Shown here: piece by piece, positions 52,101 to 61,739 of the stretch
Layout of the letters: the number at the start of each line of letters is the position of its first letter
Numbering within the stretch: the stretch's first letter is position 1
Source: Owenia fusiformis
Lineage: Eukaryota; Annelida; Polychaeta; Sabellida; Oweniidae
DNA length: 64,000 nt
NCBI GenBank assembly: GCA_903813345.2
Contig: CAIIXF020000003.1
Span: 29,157,248-29,221,247, forward strand
Direction: 5' to 3'
The notes under the pieces: generated by a model
Database searches by the model: none
Told to the model about the DNA's origin: nothing
The model's input: the letters and a program-made list of their open reading frames with translations, nothing else
Translations under genes and position numbers: made by a program

Positions 52101-53071
52101 TGTGTCACCCTGAACTATACTTTTCGCAAATAAATAAATCTTACCATAAAAATAAAATTTTCTTTGTAGTTTTGATTTCTGGAAGGCATTAAGGGGAGGT
52201 GCCTTTGGCAGCAAAGCCTCCAGGCACATTGTTCTCACTGGGACAGCTGCACATGGTACAACTGGAATGAACAGCACAGTTTAAATGTAAATATTGCATA
52301 TATTCTGGAAAGCATTGGGGGAGGTGCCTTTGGCAAAAAAGCCTCCAGACACATTGTTCTCACTGGGACAGCTGCACATGGTACAACTGGAATAAACAGC
52401 ACAGTTTAAATGTAAATATTGCATATATTCAGGAAGGCATTAGGGGGAGGTGCCTTTGGCAGCAAAGCCAGCAAAGCCTCCAGGCACATTATTCTCACTG
52501 GGACAGCAGCACATGGCACAACTGGAATAAACAGCACAGTTTACATATAAATATTGCATATATTCAGGAAGGCATTAAGGGGAGGTGCTTTTGGCAGCAA
52601 AGCCTCCAGGCACATTGTTCTCACTGGGACAGCTGCACATGGTACAACTGGAATAAACAGCAGTTTACATATAAATATTGCATAGTTGCTTGTTTTTAAT
52701 ACTTCCGCCCCATGGATGGAATTCATCAAAACTTCCACATTTTGCAGAATTCCTGATTTTCATGAAAATCTGGTGGAATTACCAGAATTACCTATAATAT
52801 TTTTATTCGGTTAGACTATACCCAGTATAATTATTAGAACTTGCTCCATCCCCATTGACAAAATTAGGTGATGACATCGATTCCATATTGTATTTAAAAA
52901 TATATAATAGTATTTTGCTCTTGATCTTGTATCTACCAGAATATATACGTTTTGCCAAGAAACTTAATTTTTTCTGTTCGTATGAAAATTTTATAAATGA
53001 ATGAACATACCTTGTTTGGTGATGAGTTGAGCACTAGGTGCTGCTACTCGGGTAACAAAGGACCTCAACAT
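49182..53071 (-). CDS. Sarcoplasmic calcium-binding-like EF-hand protein
   Basis: Seven exons join in phase to 702 nt (233 aa): 53011-53071, 52145-52261, 51647-51699, 51052-51206, 50588-50682, 49517-49623, 49182-49295. Three canonical EF-hand loops are visible: DIDGDGMIEYED (60-71), DENKDGQLSMDE (111-122) and DAKKDGYIDADE (158-169). The fourth, around TDNGHYKLTLDRF, lacks a proper loop. The arrangement and ending (FREVMADFTWS...IGKYAMGP) resemble invertebrate sarcoplasmic calcium-binding protein or calexcitin, which buffer or sense Ca2+. Residues 1-56 are an Arg-containing, acid-poor N-terminal extension (MLRSFVTRVAAPSAQLITK...) that looks like a mitochondrial presequence; targeting is inference. 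Exon 2 has three partial duplicates upstream. It is convergent with TPX2. Confidence 0.88.
49785..50265. repeat. Dispersed AGGTCA-rich repeat, copy C
   Basis: In intron 5 of the EF-hand gene. It begins AAGGCATTAACATGACAAAA plus TGTCACCACC and contains three to four degenerate units with AAGGTCATT, AAATCTAAAGTC, AACTTGTAGATGATTT-like words. AGGTCATTAAAGGTCA (DR4 spacing) occurs near 50055. The right end is truncated. Confidence 0.8.
50885..51012. repeat. GACG/GGAC-rich microsatellite and repeat end
   Basis: A degenerate (GGAC)n/(GACA)n tract is followed by GGCGTTCCCTATATCACTCC and GAACTTCGTTCGATGGGATA. The same end occurs inverted at 21551 and, interrupted by a MITE, at 33320-33957, so it marks one dispersed family. 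Confidence 0.75.
52262..52660 (-). repeat. Three tandem partial copies of EF-hand exon 2 with its acceptor
   Basis: On the minus strand, acceptor-plus-exon fragments start at 52386, 52521 and 52647, spaced 125-135 bp, upstream of the true exon 2 start at 52261. Each repeats TTCCAG and the codons for PCAAVPVRTMCLEALLPKAP up to AAT GCC TTC, then continues into intron sequence (CTGAATATATGC) with an early stop. None reaches the QKSKLQRKF segment or the donor. The middle copy has a 10-bp internal duplication (AGCAAAGCC). Confidence 0.92.
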
Positions 53072-53159
53072 GATTCTGAAACACATAGAACATCTTAGTT
53101 TATAATCTCATTTAGGGTTCCCATTTTTTTAGTTAATGGAAACACAGAATGAAATCCTG

Positions 53160-53215
53160 TGCTAGGGCTGATGTGAAAAAGTCCCACCCCAGTGGGGATC
53201 GAACCTACAACCCCT
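53160..53215 (-). repeat. tRNA-like (SINE) fragment
   Basis: The reverse strand reads GTAGGTTCGATCCCCACTGG, a clear tRNA B-box (GGTTCGATCCC, 53195-53205). No A-box at the right distance and no cloverleaf are seen, so it is a decayed SINE head rather than a tRNA gene. Weaker B-box-like words occur near 47290 and 51257. Confidence 0.5.
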
Positions 53216-53874
53216 CGCTAATATGTAACATACATGTACTTCATTTGAAATGACTGTTATCAAATTCTTTAAATTGATCGGCAGTATTTTAAAATGTTCT
53301 CTATCAGTGGTCATGAACACTTCATCTACATCTCTCCTGATTCCCAAGAACATTATCCTTACAAGCTTGGGGAATCTGTCCCCTCAACAAATCAAGTCAA
53401 GCAAAAATCGTGAGTGTTTTTATACAACAATGTATTTGAATGATTTCACTAAGAATTACTGTTGTATTTGACATGTTGTAGGGAAAAATGCAAGGAAATT
53501 CCTTATTTTTCGAATATGACTTACATTTTCACTGCTTTTAACTATACTTCAAGTCCACACTTTCATGTGAAAAACATTTTTTTGTCTGTAGAATTTTGCC
53601 TGGATAATAGTTTTACTAAAAAATTTCAATAATGAATCTTTGTTTTAAACATTTCAAATGTAAATAATTGTTCAAAATTTACCGATCCAACTACCATGCG
53701 TGCAGAGTCTAGTTATAAACTACCCTCTGCCTAGTAGTTTACAGTTTAGTAGCCCCGCCCCCATGACCGATCATTTCACACCTATCGCGCTGACCTATTC
53801 TCAACCAATCATCTAGCTGGAGGGAACAAGTGCTTAATGCGTGTATAATAATTATGCGATTACGTCAGAGAAAA

Positions 53875-54540
53875 TGACCATACATAGAAAATTTTGACCC
53901 TTAGAAGGTCAAAGGTGAAATCTCAAATCTAAAGTCAGATTTTAACTTCTGAGAACTTGTAGATGATTTTGAAAAAAAGGTCAATTTGAAGCAAGGAAAA
54001 AGACCTTTTTTACCTTGAGAAGGTCATTGAAGGTCAAATTCTTTTTGACCTTGAGAATGTCATTGGAGGTCAAACCTATAGTCAGTTTTGAACTTTTGAG
54101 AACTTGTGGATGATTTTGAAAAAATTAATTGGTCAATTTGAAGCAAGTTGAAAAAATACATTTTTGACCTTTTAACCTTTTTTGACCTTAAAAAGGTCAT
54201 TGAAGGTCTAATCTCAAATCTAAAGTCAGATTTTAACTTATCTGATAACTTGTAGATGATTTTGAAAAAAATTGGTCAATTTGAAGCAAGTTGAAAACGA
54301 CCTTTTTTTACCTTAAAAAGGTCATTAAAGGTCAAACCTTAAATATGAAGTCAGATTTTAACTTCTAAAAACTTATTGTAGATGATTTTGAAAAAAGGAT
54401 GAAATCAGTCTGAACAGTATTTGTTAAAGTTATTGGAAGTTGTAAGAATTTGTTAGAGACACCGATCCCCAACCACCAACCGCTGTCAAAAAAACAAAGA
54501 CCATATATATCACCACTTTTTGGTGGTGACATAATAGAGC
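53875..54540. repeat. Dispersed AGGTCA-rich repeat, copy D
   Basis: The longest copy: about four units of 110-140 bp with GGTCATTGAAGGTC, CTAAAGTCAGATTTTAACTT, AACTTGTAGATGATTTTG and CAATTTGAAGCAAGTTGAAA. It ends in the hairpin ATCACCACTTTTTGGTGGTG plus ACATAAT, matching the 33999-34114 right end. It carries AGGTCA pairs of DR4 spacing near 54018 and 54318. It lies upstream of the EF-hand gene. Confidence 0.82.
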
Positions 54541-55079
54541 AAGCCACAAGAAGTTTGTTCAGTTGATCCAAGTAAATTACATGTAAAACAGTTTTACGAA
54601 CATTTAAGACAATTTTTAATGTCATCTTGAACAGACATTGTCAAGTGATACTTTAAGATTAAAAAACACTTAAACACTTTGATCGGACATCAAGGTCACA
54701 TATAAAGGCATGTAAGCATTGAGAAAAACAAGCAATAAAGCAATAAGTTATATTTATCAGACAAAGATCTTCATAAAAAAATGTTCCAACAGAATAGCAT
54801 TGCCTGAAAACATAATAGCTATGCAACGCCAGCATAAACTGTTTCGGGGAGTGGTGGTCGGAGAATAACATTTTTTGTTTTTTTGCATAGAATATCAATA
54901 TTGATAAAATTTATCTGGCCAGGAATTACTTATGTTTTGCATTTCTAAAAGATAACATTCATTGGAGTCACATGTTATTTTCAGGAACACATGACTCATT
55001 CCATTCTATAACTTTCAATTTTACACAAAGACAGCGTGCACTGAGGTACCAAGAAGAGTGTAATGAATAATGTTTTTAT
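54541..55079. other. Intergenic, nothing recognised
   Basis: AT-rich sequence between repeats. The minus-strand frame 54659-54898 has no domain or splice context. I see no gene. Confidence 0.5.
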
Positions 55080-55560
55080 GTGATGTATAAAAAATGAGAA
55101 AATTCAATGATCTACTTATTTTGAACTTTAAAAAGTAATTTTCTCATTTTTTATACATGTTTAAAATGTTATTCACTTCACTCTTTCCTTAGTGCATGTA
55201 CATATGTGCACTCTTTATGCAATATTAAAAGATGTAGAAAATTCAGTGACCTACTTATTTTGTACTTTAAAAAAGTAGTTTTCTCATTTTTTAAACATTT
55301 TTTCTTTTCACTCTTTCTTTAGAACATGTACATAATTGTGCACTCTTTGTGCAATACTGAAAGATGTAGAAAATTCAGTGACCTACTTATTTTGTACTTT
55401 AAAAAAGTAGTTTTCTCATTTTTAAAATGTTATTCTCTTCACTCTTTCCTTAGAACATGTACATATATGCAGTCTTTGTCCAATACTGAAAGATGTAGAA
55501 AATTAAGAGACCTACTTATTTTGTACTTTTAAAAAGCAGTTTTCTCATTTTTTAAACATT
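55080..55560. repeat. 130-bp tandem repeat, about four units
   Basis: Units share GATGTAGAAAATTCAGTGAC, CTACTTATTTTGTACTTTAA, AGTTTTCTCATTTTT and CACTCTTT...GAACATGTACAT. The word GATGTAGAAAAT starts at 55231, 55363 and 55492; the first unit (from about 55080) is more diverged. It immediately precedes the 39-bp array. Confidence 0.92.
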
Positions 55561-55664
55561 TTTGAGACACACTCAAATGCAGGTTTTTTTCTGGCACAAC
55601 CGTGGCAATGTTAGCGAAAACTGCAGGAATCTGCCGCAACCGTGGCACGTTATTATTAACATAC

Positions 55665-58475
55665 TTAACATTGTCCCGGTTGTACCAGACATTGTTATAT
55701 TGTTATACATTGTCCCGGTTCTACCAGACATTGTTACACTGTTATACATTGTCCCGGTTGTACCAGACATTGTTACTCTGTTATACATTGTCCCGGTTGT
55801 ACCAGACATTGTTACACTGTTATACATTGTCCCGGTTGTACCAGACATTGTTATATTGTTATATATTGTCCTGGTTCTACCAGACATTGTTACACTGTTA
55901 TACATTGTCCCGGTTGTACCAGACATTGTTACACTGTTATACATTGTCCCGGTTGTACCAGACATTGTTACACTGTTATACATTGTCCCGGTTGTACCAG
56001 ACATTGTTACACTGTTATACATTGTCCCGGTTGTACCAGACATTGTTACACTGTTATACATTGTCCCGGTTGTACCAGACATTGTTACACTGTTATACAT
56101 TGTCACGGTTGTACCAGACATTGTTACACTGTTATACATTGTCCCGGTTGTACCAGACATTGTTACACTGTTATACATTGTCCCGGTTCTACCAGACATT
56201 GTTACACTGTTATACATTTTCCCGGTTGTACCAGACATTGTTACACTGTTATACATTGTCACGGTTGTACCAGACATTGTTACACTGTTATACATTGTCC
56301 CGGTTGTACCAGACATTGTTACACTGTTATACATTGTCACGGTTGTACCAGACATTGTTACACTGTTATACATTGTCCCGGTTCTACCAGACATTGTTAC
56401 ACTGTTATACATTGTCACGGTTGTACCAGACATTGTTACACTGTTATACATTGTCCCGGTTGTACCAGACATTGTTACACTGTTATACATTGTCCCGGTT
56501 GTACCAGACATTGTTACACTGTTATACATTCTCCCGGTTGTACCAGACATTGTTACACTGTTATACATTGTCCCGGTTCTACCAGACATTGTTACACTGT
56601 TATACATTGCCCCGGTTCTACCAGACATTGTTACACTGTTATATATTGTCCCGGTTGTACCAGCCATTGTTACACTGTTGTACATTGTCCCGGTTGTACC
56701 AGACATTGTTACACTGTTATATATTGTCCCGGTTGTACCAGACATTGTTACACTGTTATACATTGTCCCGGTTGTACCAGACATTGTTACACTGTTATAC
56801 ATTGTCCCGGTTCTACCAGACATTGTTACACTGTTATACATTGTCCCGGTTGTACCAGACATTGTTACACTGTTATACATTGTCCCGGTTGTACCAGACA
56901 TTGTTACACTGTTATACATTGTCCCGGCTGTACCAGACATTGTTACACTGTTATACATTGTCACGGTTGTACCAGACATTGTTACACTGTTATACATTGT
57001 CCCGGTTGTACCAGACATTGTTACACTGTTATACATTGTCCCGGTTGTACCAGACATTGTTACACTGTTATACATTGTCACGGTTGTACCAGACATTGTT
57101 ACACTGTTATACATTGTCCCGGTTGTACCAGACATTGTTACACTGTTATACATTGTCCCGGTTGTACCAGACATTGTTACACTGTTATACATTGTCCCGG
57201 TTGTACCAGACATTGTTACACTGTTATACATTGTCCCGGTTGTACCAGACATTGTTACACTGTTATACATTGTCCCGGTTGTACCAGACATTGTTACACT
57301 GTTATACATTGTCCCTGTTGTACCAGACATTGTTACACTGTTATACATTGTCACGGTTGTACCAGACATTGTTACACTGTTATACATTGTCCCGGTTCTA
57401 CCAGACATTGTTACACTGTTATACATTGTCCCGGTTGTACCAGACATTGTAACACTGTTATACATTGTCCCGGTTGTACCAGACATTGTAACACTGTTAT
57501 ACATTGTCCCGGTTGTACCAGACATTGTTACACTGCTATACATTGTCCCGGTTGTACCAGACATTGTTACACTGTTATACATTGTCCCGGTTGTACCAGA
57601 CATTGTTACACTGTTATACATTGTCCCGGTTCTACCAGACATTGTTACACTGTTATACATTGTCCCGGTTGTACCAGACATTGTTACACTGTTATACATT
57701 GTCCCGGTTCTACCAGACATTGTTACACTGTTATACATTGTCCCGGTTGTACCAGACATTGTTACACTGTTATACATTGTCCCGGTTGTACCAGACATTG
57801 TTATATTGTTATATATTGTCCTAGTTCTACCAGACATAGTTACACTGTTATACATTGTCCCGGTTGTACCAGACATTGTTACACTGTTATACATTGTCCT
57901 GGTTGTACCAGACATTGTTACACTGTTATACATTGTCACGGTTGTACCAGACATTGTTACACTGTTATACATTGTCACGGTTCTACCAGACATTGTTACA
58001 CTGTTATACATTGTCCCGGTTGTACCAGACATTGTTACACTGATATACATTGTCCCGGTTGTACCAGACATTGTTACACTGTTATACATTGTCCCGGTTG
58101 TACCAGACATTGTTACACTGTTATACATTGTCCTGGTTGTACCAGACATTGTTACACTGTTATACATTGTCACGGTTGTACCAGACATTGTTACACTGTT
58201 ATACATTGTCACGGTTCTACCAGACATTGTTACACTGTTATACATTGTCCCGGTTCTACCAGACATTGTTACACTGTTATACATTGTCCCGGTTGAACCA
58301 GACATTGTTACACTGTTATACATTGTCACGGTTGTACCAGACATTGATACACTGTTATACATTGTCCTGGTTGTACCAGACATTGTTACACTGTTATACA
58401 TTGTCCCGGTTCTACCAGACATTGTTACCTTGTTATATATTGTCCCGGTTGTACCAGACATTGTTACATTCTTGA
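55665..58475. repeat. 39-bp satellite array, about 72 copies
   Basis: Head-to-tail monomers of ATTGTCCCGGTTGTACCAGA plus CATTGTTACACTGTTATAC, very homogeneous. The commonest variants are CCCGG/CACGG and GTTGTACC/GTTCTACC. Because 39 is a multiple of three and the monomer lacks stops, long frames of 1054 and 616 codons (plus) and 962 codons (minus) are open over the same DNA. The recurrent variants change amino acids in these frames (Pro/Thr, Val/Leu), so there is no sign of selection for a protein. I treat it as non-coding satellite. Confidence 0.96.
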
Positions 58476-60870
58476 ACAGGGTATTAATTTTTAAAACTTG
58501 TTACATTTTTATTATTGCCACGGTTGTACCAGACATACTTGCATTATTAAATATTATATCTGTTGTTACAAAATGTGTTACAGTTTTTATCATTGACACG
58601 ATTGTACCAGCAGACAATGTAAATACTTTTGCGGTTTCACCATACATTGTTACATTGTTATATATTGTATCTGTTGTTACAAAATGTGTTACATTTTTAT
58701 CGTTGTCACAGTTGTACCATACATAGTTTCATTATTCAAAATTGTAAGTGTTGTTACAAAATGTGTTACAGTTTTTATCATTGACACGATTGTACCAGAC
58801 AACGATAAATTATTGAACATGGTATCTGTTGTTACAAAATCTGTTACAGTTTTAATCACTGTCACTGTTGTACCAAACAATGATATATTATTGAACATCT
58901 TATCTGTTGTAACAAAATGTGTTCAGTTTTTATCCTTGTCACGTTTGTAACAGACATTGTTGCATTAGTTTACATTTTATATATTGTTAAAAAGTGTTAC
59001 ATTTTTAATACTGTCACGGTTGTACCAGACATTGTTGCATTCGTGTACATTGTATATATTGTTAAAAAACGTGTTACAGTTTTTAATTATGTCACGGTTG
59101 TACCAGACATTGTTACATTCTTGAACAGGGTATTCATTTTTTAAAACGTGTTACATTTTTATTATTGCCACGGTTGTACCAGCCATTCTTGCATTATTAA
59201 ATATTGAATCTGTTCTTACAAAATGTTTACAGTTTTACCATTGTCACTATTGTACCACACAATAATATATTATTGAACCTGGTATCTGTTGTTACAAAAT
59301 ATGTTACAGTTTTTATCATTGTCACGTTTGTACCAGACATTGTTCCATTTGTGTACATTGTATATATTGTTAACAAAGTGTTACCGTTTTTAATACTGTC
59401 ACGGTTGTGCCAGACATTGTTACAATTCTGTAAAATAATAGGCCTGTGACACTTTAATAAATTAACTAAACTAAACTAAACTAAACTACATTCTTGAACA
59501 GGGTATATGTTTTTCAAACGTGTTACATCTTTTATTATTGTCACGGTTGTACCAGACATTGTTACATTCTTTAAAAGTGTATCTATAGTTTCAAAACGTG
59601 TTACAGTTTTAACATTGTCACGGTTGTACCAGACATAGTTGCATTATTTAATATTGTATCTGTTGTTAAAAAAAGTGTTACAATTGATACCATTTTCACG
59701 ATTGTAACAGACAATGTTATAATATTGAACATTGTATCTGTCGGTTGTACCAGACATTATTACATTATCTTAAACAGTGTTACAGGTTTTACATTGTCAT
59801 GGTCGTATGAGACAGTAATACATTATTTAACATTGTATGAGGCATTTATATATTGTATGAAATGTTACCTGTTGTTATGAAACATTTTACAAAGTTAACA
59901 TTGTCAAGGTTGAACCGGACATTTTACATTACTTACCATTGTCACTGTTGTACCATGCATTGTTATATTATTTCAAATGTTATCTGTTGTTACAAATCAT
60001 TATACAATTTTAACATTGTTACGGTTGTCCCAGACATTGTTACATAAATTAACATTGTCCATGTTTTGACAGCCATTGCTACATTATTTAAAATGTTTAA
60101 TGTAATGCAGTAGAACATATATCAACTGTTTACATTGTCATTATTTTACAAGACAATCTTGTATATTTTTTATTTTTTTAATTTATTTCAGTACGTGTTA
60201 TACTTTTTAAAATCATCACGGTTGTACCAGACATTTTTACCTATTTTAACATTGCCCGTGTTGCACCAGATATTGTTACATTATGAAACATTGTATGTGT
60301 TGTTACAAACATTGTATGTGTTTGTTACAAATGTTACAAACTGTAACAGTTTAACCCGATATTTTAACATTATTTAAACGATTTTATTTTTTGTTATTAC
60401 AGGACCTGTTACAATTTTTAATATTGTCACACTTGTACCAGACATTGTTTCATTCTGTGTTAAAAATTTCATTTTTTCATTTTCACGGTTGTACCAGCCA
60501 TTCTTAATTTATTGAACATAGTATCTGTTGTTCCAAAACTTATTTTTTAACGTCGACCCGAATGTACAAGACATTGTTTATTAAAATAACATTATTACAT
60601 TACTGTTACATCATTGGACATGGTATGTGCTTTTACAGAATGTGTTACAATTTTTAACTTTGTCACGGATGTACCAGACATTGATACAGTATTTAACATT
60701 GTCACTGTTGAATCAGACATAATTATATAATTTGATATTGAAACGCTTGTATCAGACATTTTTACATTATGAACCATTTTACATTTGTACGACATTGTTG
60801 TTTCATTAAAATTTGTATCTGTTGTTACAGACATTTTCCAATTTTAAATATTGTCACTGTTGAACTAGAC
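58476..60870. repeat. Diverged right flank of the 39-bp array
   Basis: The motif CACGGTTGTACCAGACATTG recurs irregularly among a second motif, TATCTGTTGTTACAAAATGT plus GTTACAGTTTTTA, giving units of about 78-80 bp that decay toward 60870. The short open frames here are fragments of the repeat. Confidence 0.88.
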
Positions 60871-60874
60871 ATTT

Positions 60875-61698
60875 CTACATTATTCCTCTGTTTTTGTTTG
60901 TTCTCTCTCCTCTTTTCATTTTAATTTCCTTCTTCTCTTTTAGACTTCTCTTTCCCTCATCTCTTAACATACTTGCTTCCTTGGCAAGTATGTCAAATTG
61001 GCCAATCTCTTCTTCTGTGCCTGACCTGAAAAAGTTCGTGTCATTAAGATCTCATTTGAGCATCAAAACTATATTATTTTTCATTGGAGAGACTACTAAA
61101 ACACGCCTGGGAACATCAGGGTGTTAAAGAGAGATTTTATTAAGAAACATTGTAAAACTTACAAAATTAAAAGCATTCTGGTTACCGTATTGAAAAGGTA
61201 TCTAGTCTTATACTATCTTTTCTTAAATTATTAACTGGTACTTGAATTATATCAGATAAATCAAAAATACTTTTCAGAGGCATAACATTTGGATTGACTT
61301 GAGGAAAATATCATAACGGAGTATTAGTACTTTGTTCGACCTATTCTGATTTTTTAATAAGTTCTTGTCCGAAGAATGAAGATAAAGCTCTCTTTTAAAT
61401 GTCTACTTTGTGAATAACGTCCTCAATATATATATATATGAATCCATCTTATCAATCAGTACTAAAACTAAGGTTTATTGAAATATTAATTTCTCTTCCT
61501 GATGGCATCTTCTCTTTTGTAGCTATTTATAAGTAAGTCTGTCCTCTCCATTGTCATCCTTCTTAAAACTGTAAATCCAGATCTGGTCATTTCTTGGCCA
61601 ATGGGATCCCACATCTTAGCATTCCTGAAAGGATCCCAGGATATGACAAATTCTAACAGTTTACTATCGTTATTCAATTTTAAAACAAGAGGCATCAT
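60875..61698 (-). pseudogene. Possible Myb/SANT trihelix gene or relic
   Basis: Two minus-strand pieces look related. 61486-61698 reads ...LLEFVISWDPFRNAKMWDPI, then GQEMTRSGF, then MERTDLLINSYKREDAIRKR, with the W/I/M/GF/L/YK spacing of a trihelix (Myb/SANT-like) domain. 60875-61025, after an AG acceptor, reads SGTEEEIGQFDILAKEAS and a Lys/Glu-rich tail ending in a stop. In many trihelix proteins an SGTEEE-like acidic segment follows the domain, so the two could be adjacent exons. However, no GT donor follows the RKR codons, where a stop and AATAAA (61472-61477) lie instead. It is either a broken gene or a coincidence. Confidence 0.33.
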
Positions 61699-61739
61699 TT
61701 GATTCAGACATGTTATACAGCAACAAAAGTAATGTACAT

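Noticed and set aside
53160-53215. Possible tRNA gene
   Set aside because: Only the B-box half is recognisable; no acceptor stem, anticodon stem or A-box could be found.
55562-58726. 1054-codon plus-strand open frame and 962-codon minus-strand frame as giant repeat proteins
   Set aside because: Both are by-products of a stop-free 39-bp satellite monomer. Several frames are open at once, variants change residues freely, and there is no promoter, splice or domain evidence.
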